Assembly: GCA_944391625.1 (NCBI GenBank) | Contig: CALXUG010000005.1 | Location: 1-64,000, forward strand | DNA from: an uncultured Clostridia bacterium | GTDB taxonomy: Bacteria > Bacillota > Peptococcia > Peptococcales > Peptococcaceae | Reading direction: 5' to 3' | Length of the DNA stretch: 64,000 nt | Part shown: positions 31,379 to 39,821 of the stretch, piece after piece | Position numbering within the stretch: the stretch's first letter is position 1 | Layout: each line of letters begins with the position of its first letter | Translations under genes and position numbers: made by a program | Notes under the pieces: model-generated | Seen by the model: only the letters and a program-made list of their open reading frames with translations | Told to the model about the DNA's origin: nothing | Databases searched by the model: none

Positions 31379-31636
31379 ATGAAAATTTATGAGTATCAGG
31401 GAAAAAAGAATCTTTGTGGAAAACAGGTAAGAGAATGCCGGCGACGGCAAAAAATGACACAAAGCGAACTGGCTGCAAGGCTGCAGTTATGTAACGTCAT
31501 GTTGGATCAGAAAGCAGTTAGCCGAATTGAATTGCAAGACCGTATCGTTGCCGATTATGAGCTGTGGGCATTGGCAAGGGTGTTGCGAGTAGAGATAGGC
31601 CAATTGCTGCATGCGGAGAGCAAAACAGAATGTTAA
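31379..31636 (+). CDS. Small XRE-family regulator
   Basis: 85 residues from ATG 31379 (an earlier in-frame ATG at 31355 adds eight residues). K-Q-V-R-E-C-R-R-R-Q-K-M-T-Q-S-E-L-A-A-R is the helix-turn-helix start and V-S-R-I-E-L-Q-D-R-I-V the recognition part, with L-W-A-L-A-R-V-L-R-V as the last helix. The domain ends almost at the C-terminus, so there is no sensor part. Single gene followed by a strong terminator and then the histidine operon. Target unknown. Confidence 0.78.
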   Translation: MKIYEYQGKKNLCGKQVRECRRRQKMTQSELAARLQLCNVMLDQKAVSRIELQDRIVADYELWALARVLRVEIGQLLHAESKTEC

Positions 31637-31666
31637 AGAGGAGAGCTGTGAAAAAAGCTCTGAATA

Positions 31667-31714
31667 AAAAAGAGGACTTTCCACTCAAATAAATGAGCAG
31701 AAGGTCCTCTTTTT
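31667..31714 (+). terminator. Terminator after the small XRE gene
   Basis: AAAGAGGAC and GTCCTCTTT arms with T5 on the plus strand and A6 upstream, so it could work in both directions. Confidence 0.85.
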
Positions 31715-31922
31715 GTGGTAAAATTTAACTAAGGTAAAGCTAATGGTGGGTTATCGGTATTCAAAAGTGGGAAGTGCGTTCTGTCATTGATTCTAAGAGT
31801 AATTTTGACGAAAGATGAGTGCGAACAGCAGCTGCGATGAAGCAACAAAAAAGCTTGTATGTGAAAAAGCAGTATGTAAAAATTTTTTAACAGAAAACTT
31901 TTTATTTGTCAGGATATTTTAA

Positions 31923-31951
31923 TTGATTTTATCGCTTTAGCGTGCTAAAAT
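31923..31951 (+). promoter_or_regulatory. Promoter of the histidine operon
   Basis: TTGATT (31923-31928) and TAAAAT (31946-31951) with a 17-base spacer, 44 bases before hisZ. I see no T-box or His-rich leader peptide in the short leader. Confidence 0.6.
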
Positions 31952-31994
31952 GATAAAGAGGTTGGAGATTGAATTTTTATAAGCGGGTGATGAA

Positions 31995-33194
31995 ATGAAA
32001 CGGTATGATAAAGTAACGCCGGAAGGAACAAAGGATTATTTGTTTGATGAATGCAACCGCCGTTCTACGGTAACGGGGGTATTAAAAGATATTTTTAAGG
32101 CCAGAGGGTATCAGCGGGTTATGACACCGGCCATTGAATTTTATGATGTGTTTGGCGCGTCAGCAGCTTATTTACCGCAGGAGAATATGTATAAATTTAT
32201 GGACCAAAAAGGAAGGCTGTTGGTACTTTGCCCTGACGGCACAATTCCTATTGCACGGTTGGCAGCAACCAGGTTGATGAACATGGAACTGCCTTTGCGG
32301 CTGTACTATAGCCACAATGTATATCGTATGGCCAACGATTTGCGCGGACACAGCAGTGAAATTTATCAATGCGGTGTAGAGCTGATTGGCAGCGGTTCTG
32401 TTCGCAGTGATCTGGAAATGATTGAGATGGCGGCCAGCAGTTTGGAGGCCATCAGCGCAGGTGGTTATCGTTTGGAAATTTGTCATATCGGTTATTTTAA
32501 AGCATTGATAGACAGCTTGGGAACCGATGAAGATACAAAAGAGGAAATTCGCCATCATATTGAGCAGAAAAATTTCGCTTCCTTAAATGATGTATTAGAA
32601 CAGTTCCCTGATAATAAGGCTGCTAATGCGCTGCGTTATCTGCCGCGGTTATTTGGCGGAGAGGAAGTATTTGAACAGGCATATGCTTTATTTGATGATG
32701 AAGCGGCGCGGGAAAGTTTGGATTATTTGCAGAATATTTATCGCTGTTTGCAGCAGCTGGGTTTGGCAGAGCATGTGATTATTGACTTGGGGTTGGTAAA
32801 TCAGGCTGAATATTATACCGGTATCATTTTCCGCGGATATTTTGATGAGGTAGGCGAACCGGTATTATCCGGCGGACGTTATGATAATCTGCTTAGTGAT
32901 TTTGGTGCGGCGCAGCCTGCTATTGGTTTTGCGGTACATGTGGATTTAGCCAGCAGTGTGCTGGAAAAACGGTTGCCGGCAGTTGCTGATGTGCTGGTGA
33001 TGGCAGCAGCAGATGAGTATTTGGTGAAGGCTGTACTGTATGGCAAACAGTTGATTGCCAAAGGGCAGATTGTGGAAAACTGTGTGCTGGAAGAACGGGA
33101 GGCAGCCATTGCCTATGCAGCCCGCTGTGGTATTAGTCAGCTGCATGTGATTGGAAAAACAACAGAAATGATTGATATTGAACGAGAATGCTGA
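31995..33194 (+). CDS. hisZ: ATP phosphoribosyltransferase regulatory subunit
   Basis: 399 residues resembling histidyl-tRNA synthetase but not a synthetase: it has P-E-G-T-K-D-Y-L-F-D-E and R-P-like motif 2 regions, and lacks the tRNA-binding C-terminal domain residues. HisZ pairs with short-form HisG, carries histidine feedback and completes the octamer that catalyses the first step of histidine synthesis. Its place at the head of the operon, directly before a short hisG, supports hisZ over hisS. The ATG follows GGTGATGAA, a weak ribosome site. Confidence 0.93.
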   Translation: MKRYDKVTPEGTKDYLFDECNRRSTVTGVLKDIFKARGYQRVMTPAIEFYDVFGASAAYLPQENMYKFMDQKGRLLVLCPDGTIPIARLAATRLMNMELPLRLYYSHNVYRMANDLRGHSSEIYQCGVELIGSGSVRSDLEMIEMAASSLEAISAGGYRLEICHIGYFKALIDSLGTDEDTKEEIRHHIEQKNFASLNDVLEQFPDNKAANALRYLPRLFGGEEVFEQAYALFDDEAARESLDYLQNIYRCLQQLGLAEHVIIDLGLVNQAEYYTGIIFRGYFDEVGEPVLSGGRYDNLLSDFGAAQPAIGFAVHVDLASSVLEKRLPAVADVLVMAAADEYLVKAVLYGKQLIAKGQIVENCVLEEREAAIAYAARCGISQLHVIGKTTEMIDIEREC

Positions 33195-33212
33195 GGAAAA
33201 GTAGGGGAGCAT

Positions 33213-33896
33213 ATGAAACCAATTCGGATTGCCTTGACAAAAGGCCGGTTAGAAGAAAAAAGCATCGAAATGTTTGAAGCGTTGGGTTATGATTGCAGTG
33301 AAGTGCGCAACAAAGGACGGCGGCTTATTTTGCCAGTAAAGAATGCCAATATAGAAATTGTGCTGGCCAAAGCAGCAGATGTTATCACTTATGTGGAAAA
33401 TGGCGTTTGCGATCTGGGCGTAGTTGGTAAGGATACTATTATGGAAGCTGGTGGCACCTTTTATGAGGTGGCTGATTTGGGCTTCGGCCGCTGCAAGTTT
33501 GCGTTGGCTTTGCCGACAGGGGTTAATTTTTATGAAGGTTATCACACCCGCTGCATCGCCAGTAAATATGTCAATGTAGCCCGTAGTTATTTTGAAAAGA
33601 AAAACATGGATGTGGATATTGTAAAAATTGAAGGATCTGTAGAGCTGGCGCCAATTTTAGGTTTATCTGACGCGATTGTAGATATTGTAGAAACGGGAAC
33701 CACCTTGCGGGAAAATGGCCTGGTGGTGGCGGAAGAAATTTGCCAGGTCAGCGCACGATTGATTGTAAATATCGCCAGTATGAAGCTGAGAAAAACGGAA
33801 ATCAATGAACTGATCACCCAGATAGAATCCTTTGTACAGGAGCAAAAAGAACGGCGCAAGGAAAAAGAAGCGCAGAAGGAGGCAGCGGCGCAATGA
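33213..33896 (+). CDS. hisG: ATP phosphoribosyltransferase, short form
   Basis: 227 residues, the short-form length that lacks the C-terminal regulatory domain and therefore needs HisZ. I-R-I-A-L-T-K-G-R-L opens the protein; D-L-G-V-V-G-K-D and D-I-V-E-T-G-T-T-L-R-E-N-G bind PRPP. Condenses ATP and PRPP to phosphoribosyl-ATP in the cytosol. The Glu/Lys-rich tail (last ~20 residues) is probably disordered. The stop overlaps the hisD start. Confidence 0.97.
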   Translation: MKPIRIALTKGRLEEKSIEMFEALGYDCSEVRNKGRRLILPVKNANIEIVLAKAADVITYVENGVCDLGVVGKDTIMEAGGTFYEVADLGFGRCKFALALPTGVNFYEGYHTRCIASKYVNVARSYFEKKNMDVDIVKIEGSVELAPILGLSDAIVDIVETGTTLRENGLVVAEEICQVSARLIVNIASMKLRKTEINELITQIESFVQEQKERRKEKEAQKEAAAQ

Positions 33897-35185
33897 TAGA
33901 AATTACAATGGCCGATGGCACAGCCGAACGGGAGTTGTTAAAGAATCTGCGGCAGCGCAGCGGTGAAACGGATAAAAAGGTGACAGTTGCAGTCACAGAA
34001 ATTTTAGAACAGGTAAAAGCAGATGGAGATGCTGCGGTAAAGGCATATACATTACAGTTTGACGGGCATTGTCCGGAGCAGGCTGAAGTGAGCAGGGAGC
34101 AGATGGACGCAGCAGTTGCCAGTGCTGACCCTCGGTTTGTGCAGGCGCTGCGCAATGCTATGGAAAATATTCGGACGTTTCATAGCCGCCAAAAACAGCA
34201 GAGCTTTATTGATGCGCAGCCCAACGGTGTGATGATGGGGCAGCGGATTCGCGGCTTAAAACGGGTAGGGTTGTATGTACCAGGTGGTACGGCCGCTTAT
34301 CCTTCTTCGGTGCTGATGAATGCCATTCCGGCTAAGATTGCCGGTGTGGAGGAAGTCATTATGGTGACACCGCCGTTAAAAGACGGTACAGCCAATCCGG
34401 ATATTTTGGTGGCAGCGGCGCTGGCCGGTGTGGATCGCATATTCTTGATGGGTGGGGCACAGGCTGTGGGTGCATTGGCTTATGGTACTGAAACTGTCCC
34501 CAAAGTAGATAAAATTGTGGGGCCGGGCAATATTTATGTAGCCACTGCCAAACGGATTTTATATGGCGTGGTTGATATTGATATGATTGCAGGGCCCAGT
34601 GAGATTTTGGTGATGGCAGATGAGACAGCTGATCCCAAATTTTTGGCCGCTGATTTGATGAGCCAGGCTGAGCATGATGTATTGGCTTCTGCCATTTTAT
34701 TGACTACGGAACGGCAGATTGGGGAAGCTACGCTGGCAGAATTGGAAAAGCAGATGGCGGCATTGTCCCGTAAAGAGATCATTGCACAGGCATTGCAGAA
34801 TTATGGCGCTGTGATTGTCTGCCGCACTGTGGATGAGATGGTTGATTTGGCCAATGAACTGGCGCCGGAGCATTTGGAAGTGATGATGGAAAATCCAATG
34901 TCCTATCTGGGACGGTTGGATAATGCCGGTTCGATCTTTTTGGGCAAGTATGCGCCGGAACCATTGGGAGATTATTATGCCGGCCCTAACCATGTGCTGC
35001 CCACCAGCGGCACTGCGCGGTTCTTTTCGCCATTGGGGGTAGACAGCTTTATTAAAAAATCCAGTTACATCTATTATACAGAAGAGGCCCTGCGTGCTGC
35101 CCATGACGATATTGTCTGTATTGCAGAGCGGGAGCAGTTGACGGCTCATGCCAATTCAATTAGAGTGAGGTTTACAGAATCATGA
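33893..35185 (+). CDS. hisD: Histidinol dehydrogenase
   Basis: 430 residues, full length. G-L-Y-V-P-G-G-T-A-A-Y-P-S-S-V-L-M-N and D-M-I-A-G-P-S-E are diagnostic. Catalytic His lies in N-E-L-A-P-E-H-L-E and a zinc ligand in G-P-N-H-V-L-P-T. Oxidises histidinol to histidine in two NAD-dependent steps, the end of the pathway. ATGA overlaps with hisG and hisC at both ends point to coupled translation. Confidence 0.98.
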   Translation: MIEITMADGTAERELLKNLRQRSGETDKKVTVAVTEILEQVKADGDAAVKAYTLQFDGHCPEQAEVSREQMDAAVASADPRFVQALRNAMENIRTFHSRQKQQSFIDAQPNGVMMGQRIRGLKRVGLYVPGGTAAYPSSVLMNAIPAKIAGVEEVIMVTPPLKDGTANPDILVAAALAGVDRIFLMGGAQAVGALAYGTETVPKVDKIVGPGNIYVATAKRILYGVVDIDMIAGPSEILVMADETADPKFLAADLMSQAEHDVLASAILLTTERQIGEATLAELEKQMAALSRKEIIAQALQNYGAVIVCRTVDEMVDLANELAPEHLEVMMENPMSYLGRLDNAGSIFLGKYAPEPLGDYYAGPNHVLPTSGTARFFSPLGVDSFIKKSSYIYYTEEALRAAHDDIVCIAEREQLTAHANSIRVRFTES

Positions 35186-36264
35186 CCTATCAATTACCGG
35201 AAAAATTAAAAAAGCTGGAAGCATACCAGCCCATATCTGGAGATTATAAAGTGCGGCTGGATGCCAATGAAAGTTTTTTAAGTCTGCCCGATGAAATCCG
35301 GCACGAAATCAGCGTGGGGATATCCCGCATTGCATTTAACCGTTATCCTGACCCGTATGCAGTGGAGTTGTGCCAGAGTTTTAGCAGATATTTTCAGGTA
35401 CCGGCAGATTTGATTGTGGCCGGAAACGGTTCCGATGAATTATTGTTTTTGCTGACAACCTGCTTTGCTTCCGCCGGTGATACATTGATGACAGTAAAGC
35501 CGGACTTTTCCATGTATCGAGTATATGGGGAGATGGCCGGTCTGCAGGTAGAAGTGTTTGAAAAAGACTGCGACTTGTCTTTGGATGCGGATGTATTTAT
35601 TGCCGCTGCCAAAGAAAAAAATGTGAATATGGTGATATTCTCCAACCCATGCAATCCGTCTTCCCTGCTGCTTTCAAAAGAAGATGTGCTGAAAATTGTG
35701 GCAGGATTGGAAGATGTGCTGGTGGTTGTGGATGAAGCTTACATGGAATTTGCTGAAGGCTCTGTACTGCAGGAAATTGAAAATTATCCTAACCTGATGG
35801 TGCTGAAAACATTCTCTAAGGCCTTTGGGCTGGCAGCGGCCCGGTTAGGCTTTGCTGTATCTAACAAAACCATTATTGATGCTTTGAAAGCGGCAAAATC
35901 GCCTTACAATGTCAACACCATGTCTCAGGTGGTGGGGACCATTTTGCTGGAGCATCCGGCTTATCTGGAAGAATGTACGCTGTTAATTAAGGAATCGCGG
36001 GATTATTTGTTTGGTATGCTGCAAGCGATGGCAGGCAGTTTTCCGCAGATTCAATCGATACAGAATACCCGCTCCAATTTTGTATATATGAAAGTGGACG
36101 GCGCTGCCGATATCTATCGGGCATTACAGCAGCAGGGCATTGCCATTCGGCTGATGGGAGATTATCTGCGCATTTGCGCCGGCAGCGAGGATGAAAATGA
36201 AGCATTGCTTGCAGCGTTGCAGGCATATCTGAAAGGAGCCGAAGTATGCGCTGTACAGAAATAA
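35182..36264 (+). CDS. hisC: Histidinol-phosphate aminotransferase
   Basis: 360 residues, fold-type I PLP enzyme. R-L-D-A-N-E-S at the N-terminus, G-N-G-S-D-E-L-L for the phosphate region, V-V-D-E-A-Y for the PLP Asp/Tyr, and K-T-F-S-K-A-F-G-L-A-A-R for the Schiff-base Lys. Moves an amino group from glutamate to imidazoleacetol phosphate. The 3' end overlaps hisB by 19 bases. Confidence 0.97.
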   Translation: MTYQLPEKLKKLEAYQPISGDYKVRLDANESFLSLPDEIRHEISVGISRIAFNRYPDPYAVELCQSFSRYFQVPADLIVAGNGSDELLFLLTTCFASAGDTLMTVKPDFSMYRVYGEMAGLQVEVFEKDCDLSLDADVFIAAAKEKNVNMVIFSNPCNPSSLLLSKEDVLKIVAGLEDVLVVVDEAYMEFAEGSVLQEIENYPNLMVLKTFSKAFGLAAARLGFAVSNKTIIDALKAAKSPYNVNTMSQVVGTILLEHPAYLEECTLLIKESRDYLFGMLQAMAGSFPQIQSIQNTRSNFVYMKVDGAADIYRALQQQGIAIRLMGDYLRICAGSEDENEALLAALQAYLKGAEVCAVQK

Positions 36265-36824
36265 AGCGGGAAACGAAAGAGACCAGCATCACGCTGCGGC
36301 TGAATCTTGATGGTGCCGGAGTTTTTCAGGGCAGCAGCGGCATTGGTTTTTTTGATCATATGCTCACTGCGCTGGCGGTGCACAGTGGTTTTGATATTGA
36401 CTTGGAAATGAAAGGCGATCTGGAGGTAGACGGGCATCACAGTGTGGAAGATGTGGGGATTGTTTTGGGACAGGCCTTTGCACAGGTAGTAGACAAAAAA
36501 AATATTCAGCGGTTTGGCAGCTTTTATGTGCCAATGGATGAGTCGCTGGCTTTTTGCGCATTGGATATCAGCGGGCGGCCTTATCTGGTTTTTGACGCAG
36601 CTTTTTCTAATCCCAGTGTAGGAGCGTATGATTGCTGCTTGACAGAAGAATTTTTTCGTGCGTTTGCTATGCACAGCGGCATTACGCTGCATATCCGGCT
36701 GGAATATGGAAGCAATGACCATCATAAAATAGAGGCGATTTTTAAAGCGGTGGCCCATGGGCTGCAGCAGGCAGTAACGTTGCGGCAAGGGAGTGTCCTT
36801 TCGTCGAAAGGTGTGTTAGAATGA
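36246..36824 (+). CDS. hisB: Imidazoleglycerol-phosphate dehydratase
   Basis: 192 residues, dehydratase only, without the N-terminal histidinol-phosphatase domain found in enterobacteria. G-F-F-D-H-M-L and D-G-H-H-S-V-E-D are the metal-binding motifs, repeated late as E-Y-G-S-N-D-H-H-K-I-E. Removes water from IGP to give imidazoleacetol phosphate. The ATG lies inside the hisC end. A separate histidinol phosphatase is needed but not encoded in this operon. Confidence 0.97.
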   Translation: MRCTEIKRETKETSITLRLNLDGAGVFQGSSGIGFFDHMLTALAVHSGFDIDLEMKGDLEVDGHHSVEDVGIVLGQAFAQVVDKKNIQRFGSFYVPMDESLAFCALDISGRPYLVFDAAFSNPSVGAYDCCLTEEFFRAFAMHSGITLHIRLEYGSNDHHKIEAIFKAVAHGLQQAVTLRQGSVLSSKGVLE

Positions 36825-37429
36825 TAGCGATTATTGACTATGGAGCTGGAAATTTGTTCAGTGTAAAAAATGCACTGGATTATTTGCAGATTGAAAATAA
36901 AATTACAGCCAACCCAGCGGAGCTGGCAGCTGCTGATGGTATGATTCTGCCCGGTGTGGGCGCTTTCCGTGATGCCATGACTATGCTGAATCAAAGCGGC
37001 TTTACCGAGGCGATAAAACAGCAGGTAAAGGCAGGCAAGCCATTGCTGGGCATCTGCCTTGGTATGCAGATGCTGTTTGAAAAAGGATATGAGTTTGGCG
37101 AAACTGATGGATTGGGTTTGATTCCCGGCTGTGTGCAGCGGATTGACAGCGGTGGATTAAAGATTCCCCATATGGGCTGGAATGATCTGACTGTGCTGCA
37201 TGATTGCGCTCTCAGTGCCGATGTACAAGATGGCGATTATGTTTATTTTGTGCATTCTTATCGGGCGGAAACCAGCGATGATTATATTAGCTGCTATGCC
37301 ACCTATCATGAAAAAATTCCGGGATTGGTATTTCATGACAACATTTACGGTGCACAGTTTCATCCAGAAAAAAGCGGTCAGGTGGGCATGGGAATTTTGA
37401 AAAATTTTGCAAGGTTGGTGACAACATGA
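36821..37429 (+). CDS. hisH: Imidazole glycerol phosphate synthase, glutaminase subunit
   Basis: 202 residues. Catalytic Cys in L-L-G-I-C-L-G-M-Q-M, His and Glu in A-Q-F-H-P-E-K-S: the class I glutamine amidotransferase triad. Makes ammonia for HisF through a tunnel between the two subunits. Overlaps hisB and hisA by four bases each. Confidence 0.97.
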   Translation: MIAIIDYGAGNLFSVKNALDYLQIENKITANPAELAAADGMILPGVGAFRDAMTMLNQSGFTEAIKQQVKAGKPLLGICLGMQMLFEKGYEFGETDGLGLIPGCVQRIDSGGLKIPHMGWNDLTVLHDCALSADVQDGDYVYFVHSYRAETSDDYISCYATYHEKIPGLVFHDNIYGAQFHPEKSGQVGMGILKNFARLVTT

Positions 37430-38151
37430 TTATTTTACCAGCAATTGATATCAAAGACGGCAAATGTGTGCGGCTGCGTAAAGGAGAATTTGACACTGCA
37501 GAGCAGGTGGCGGCCAATCCTTATGATACAGCGGATGGTTTCCGTAAAGCAGGTGCAGCGTGGATTCATATGGTGGATTTGGATGGCGCCAAAGATGCCA
37601 AACCGATTAATGCAGAAATTTTCTGTAAAGTGGCAGCAGAATCTGGTTTAAAAGTGGAGCTGGGTGGCGGTATCCGCAGTATGGATACTATTGAATATTA
37701 TCTGGAACGGGGCATTGAACGGGTGATACTGGGATCGGTGGCAGTGAAAAATCCAGCCTTGGTGAAAGAGGCGGTGCAACACTTTGGCAGCCAGATTGCA
37801 GTGGGTATTGATGCTAAGCAGGAGATGGTGGCTACAGAAGGTTGGCTGGACACCAGCAATGTACATTATATTGAGATGGCAAAAATGATGGAAGCTGTCG
37901 GCGTACAGACCATTATTTATACCGATATTTCCAAAGACGGCATGTTATCCGGTGTGAACGGTGAGCAGTTAGATGCCATCAATCAGGCGGTAGAATGTAA
38001 TATTATTGCTAGCGGCGGTGTGAAATCATTAGCTGATATTGAGTTGTGCAAACAGTTGAATTTGTATGGCGTGATCTGCGGCAAATCTATTTACAGCGGC
38101 AGCTTAAGCCTGGCAGAGGCTGTGGCGAAAGCGGGTGTACAGATATGTTAG
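37426..38151 (+). CDS. hisA: ProFAR isomerase
   Basis: 241 residues, TIM barrel. [15 protein letters not shown] with catalytic Asp near residue 8, second acidic residue in Y-T-D-I-S-K-D-G, and G-G-I-R phosphate loops. Isomerises ProFAR to PRFAR. Its end overlaps hisF by seven bases, placing the two half-barrel paralogs side by side. Confidence 0.97.
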   Translation: MIILPAIDIKDGKCVRLRKGEFDTAEQVAANPYDTADGFRKAGAAWIHMVDLDGAKDAKPINAEIFCKVAAESGLKVELGGGIRSMDTIEYYLERGIERVILGSVAVKNPALVKEAVQHFGSQIAVGIDAKQEMVATEGWLDTSNVHYIEMAKMMEAVGVQTIIYTDISKDGMLSGVNGEQLDAINQAVECNIIASGGVKSLADIELCKQLNLYGVICGKSIYSGSLSLAEAVAKAGVQIC

Positions 38152-38903
38152 CCAAACGAATTATACCCTGCCTGGATGTGCGGGACGGTAAGGTGGTAAA
38201 AGGCGTAAACTTTGTGGGCATCAAAGAAGTGGGCGATCCGGTACAGTGCGCTATCGACTATGACCGTCAGGGCGCTGATGAGATTACATTTTTAGATATT
38301 ACGGCAACGCACGAAGGCCGTAGTACCATGATTGATGTGGTGCGCAATACAGCCAAAAATGTATTCGTACCATTAACAGTGGGTGGCGGTATTCGTACTG
38401 TAGATGATTTTCGTCAGTTGCTGCGGGCTGGTGCCGATAAAATATCGGTGAATTCGGCAGCGGTACGTAATCCGCAGCTAATCAGTGAAGCGGCGGATAA
38501 ATTTGGCAGCCAGTGTGTAGTGGTAGCCATTGATGCGCGTCGTAAAGAAGACGGTGGATTTACCGTAGTAGTCAACGGAGGCCGTATTGATATGCAGATG
38601 GATGCCATTGCATGGGCCAAAGAATGTGAACGGCGCGGTGCCGGGGAAATTTTGCTGACCTCTATGGACACAGATGGCTGTAAGCAGGGGTTTGATTTGG
38701 AGCTGACCAATGCTATCAGTCAGGTGGTGCATATTCCTGTGATTGCTTCTGGCGGCTGCGGCAAATTGGATCATTTTTCTGAGGTGTTTGAAAAAACCGG
38801 AGCTGATGCGGCATTGGCGGCATCGCTGTTCCACTTCAAGGAATTGACAGTGCAGCAGGTAAAAGAACATTTGCGCAGTCATAATATTCCGGTAAGGAGA
38901 TAG
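38145..38903 (+). CDS. hisF: Imidazole glycerol phosphate synthase, cyclase subunit
   Basis: 252 residues. [22 protein letters not shown] is the diagnostic HisF start (catalytic Asp11), with T-S-M-D-T-D-G giving the second catalytic Asp. Uses ammonia from HisH to cleave PRFAR to IGP and AICAR. The start is placed at ATG 38145; a longer frame extends into hisA and has no biological support. Confidence 0.98.
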   Translation: MLAKRIIPCLDVRDGKVVKGVNFVGIKEVGDPVQCAIDYDRQGADEITFLDITATHEGRSTMIDVVRNTAKNVFVPLTVGGGIRTVDDFRQLLRAGADKISVNSAAVRNPQLISEAADKFGSQCVVVAIDARRKEDGGFTVVVNGGRIDMQMDAIAWAKECERRGAGEILLTSMDTDGCKQGFDLELTNAISQVVHIPVIASGGCGKLDHFSEVFEKTGADAALAASLFHFKELTVQQVKEHLRSHNIPVRR

Positions 38904-38907
38904 CAAT

Positions 38908-39234
38908 ATGAAAGATTTGAAAAAATATTTTGTAAAAAGTGAACTGATTCCGGCTGTGGTACAAGAAAAAAGTACCGGTGAAGTACTGATGCTGGCTTAC
39001 ATGAATGAGGAAAGCCTGCGCAAAACCATGGAAACCGGTTACACGTGGTTTTACAGCCGTTCTCGTCAGGAATTATGGAACAAAGGCGCTACATCTGGCC
39101 ATGTACAGCGGGTGATTGAACTGCGAGCCGACTGTGACAATGATACCCTGCTGGTTATCGTGGAACAGACAGGGGCTGCCTGCCATACCGGAAATCATAG
39201 CTGCTTTTACACAACAATCTGGGAGGAACAATAA
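38908..39234 (+). CDS. hisI: Phosphoribosyl-AMP cyclohydrolase
   Basis: 108 residues. A-Y-M-N-E-E-S-L and [19 protein letters not shown] are the core, and D-C-D-N-D-T plus C-H-T-G-N-H-S-C supply the zinc and magnesium ligands. Opens the purine ring of PR-AMP. Encoded separately from hisE, unlike the fused HisIE of many bacteria. Confidence 0.97.
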   Translation: MKDLKKYFVKSELIPAVVQEKSTGEVLMLAYMNEESLRKTMETGYTWFYSRSRQELWNKGATSGHVQRVIELRADCDNDTLLVIVEQTGAACHTGNHSCFYTTIWEEQ

Positions 39235-39561
39235 ATGCAGGATGTATTAGAAGGATTGTATGCCGTAGTGCAACAGCGCAAAGCAGAACCGCAGGAGGGC
39301 TCGTATACCTGCTATCTGTTTGATAAGGGGCTGGATAAAATTTTAAAGAAGTGCGGTGAGGAATGCAGTGAAGTGATCATTGCCGCCAAAAATGGGGAGC
39401 AGGAAGAAACAGTGGGAGAAATCTGCGATTTGTTATATCATCTGTTGGTGATGATGGTGGATCAGAATATCCCGCTGGAAGCTGTGGAAGCTGTATTAGA
39501 AGAACGCCGTCAAAAAATCGGCAATCTCAAACAGTTCCATGTGAGTGATCATAATAGTTAA
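39235..39561 (+). CDS. hisE: Phosphoribosyl-ATP pyrophosphatase
   Basis: 108 residues. K-K-C-G-E-E-C-S-E-V-I-I-A-A-K-N and E-I-C-D-L-L-Y-H-L-L-V-M-M are the MazG-like helical motifs with metal-binding Glu/Asp. Removes pyrophosphate from PR-ATP. Last gene of the operon, starting right after the hisI stop and followed by a terminator. Confidence 0.97.
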   Translation: MQDVLEGLYAVVQQRKAEPQEGSYTCYLFDKGLDKILKKCGEECSEVIIAAKNGEQEETVGEICDLLYHLLVMMVDQNIPLEAVEAVLEERRQKIGNLKQFHVSDHNS

Positions 39562-39580
39562 TAAGGATTTATCTGTAGCG

Positions 39581-39612
39581 AAACCTCAGTCTTATAACGA
39601 CTGGGGTTTTCT
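39581..39612 (+). terminator. Terminator of the histidine operon
   Basis: AAACCTCAGTC (39581-39591) pairs over 11 bases with GACTGGGGTTT (39599-39609), then TTTTCT. Confidence 0.88.
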
Positions 39613-39631
39613 GTTTATACGATAGTGTTCC

Positions 39632-39686
39632 GCTGACTCGTTTGCTGCCGCCCTCGTTCATCGGACATGGCAGCAGAGAAGTCAGC
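39632..39686. repeat. Two-part stem-loop carrying a dispersed repeat
   Basis: GCTGACT (39632-39638) with AGTCAGC (39680-39686) and TGCTGCC (39643-39649) with GGCAGCA (39669-39675) form a long interrupted stem. The loop holds TCGTTCATCGGACA, also found near 29.1 and 29.3 kb. Confidence 0.6.
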
Positions 39687-39821
39687 TGTGTATTAGTAAA
39701 GCCTGCTGATTTTTTGGCAAATCCTTTCTTGTCTACCGAGAATCGTAATGTAAATTAGCATGATGCAGCTATTTTATGTTATACTGTTCGTTATGACAGA
39801 ATGATACGAGAGGCGACAAAA

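Noticed and set aside
31640-31994. T-box or histidine attenuator before hisZ
   Set aside because: The leader after the promoter is only ~40 bases, with no His-codon run and no T-box sequence.
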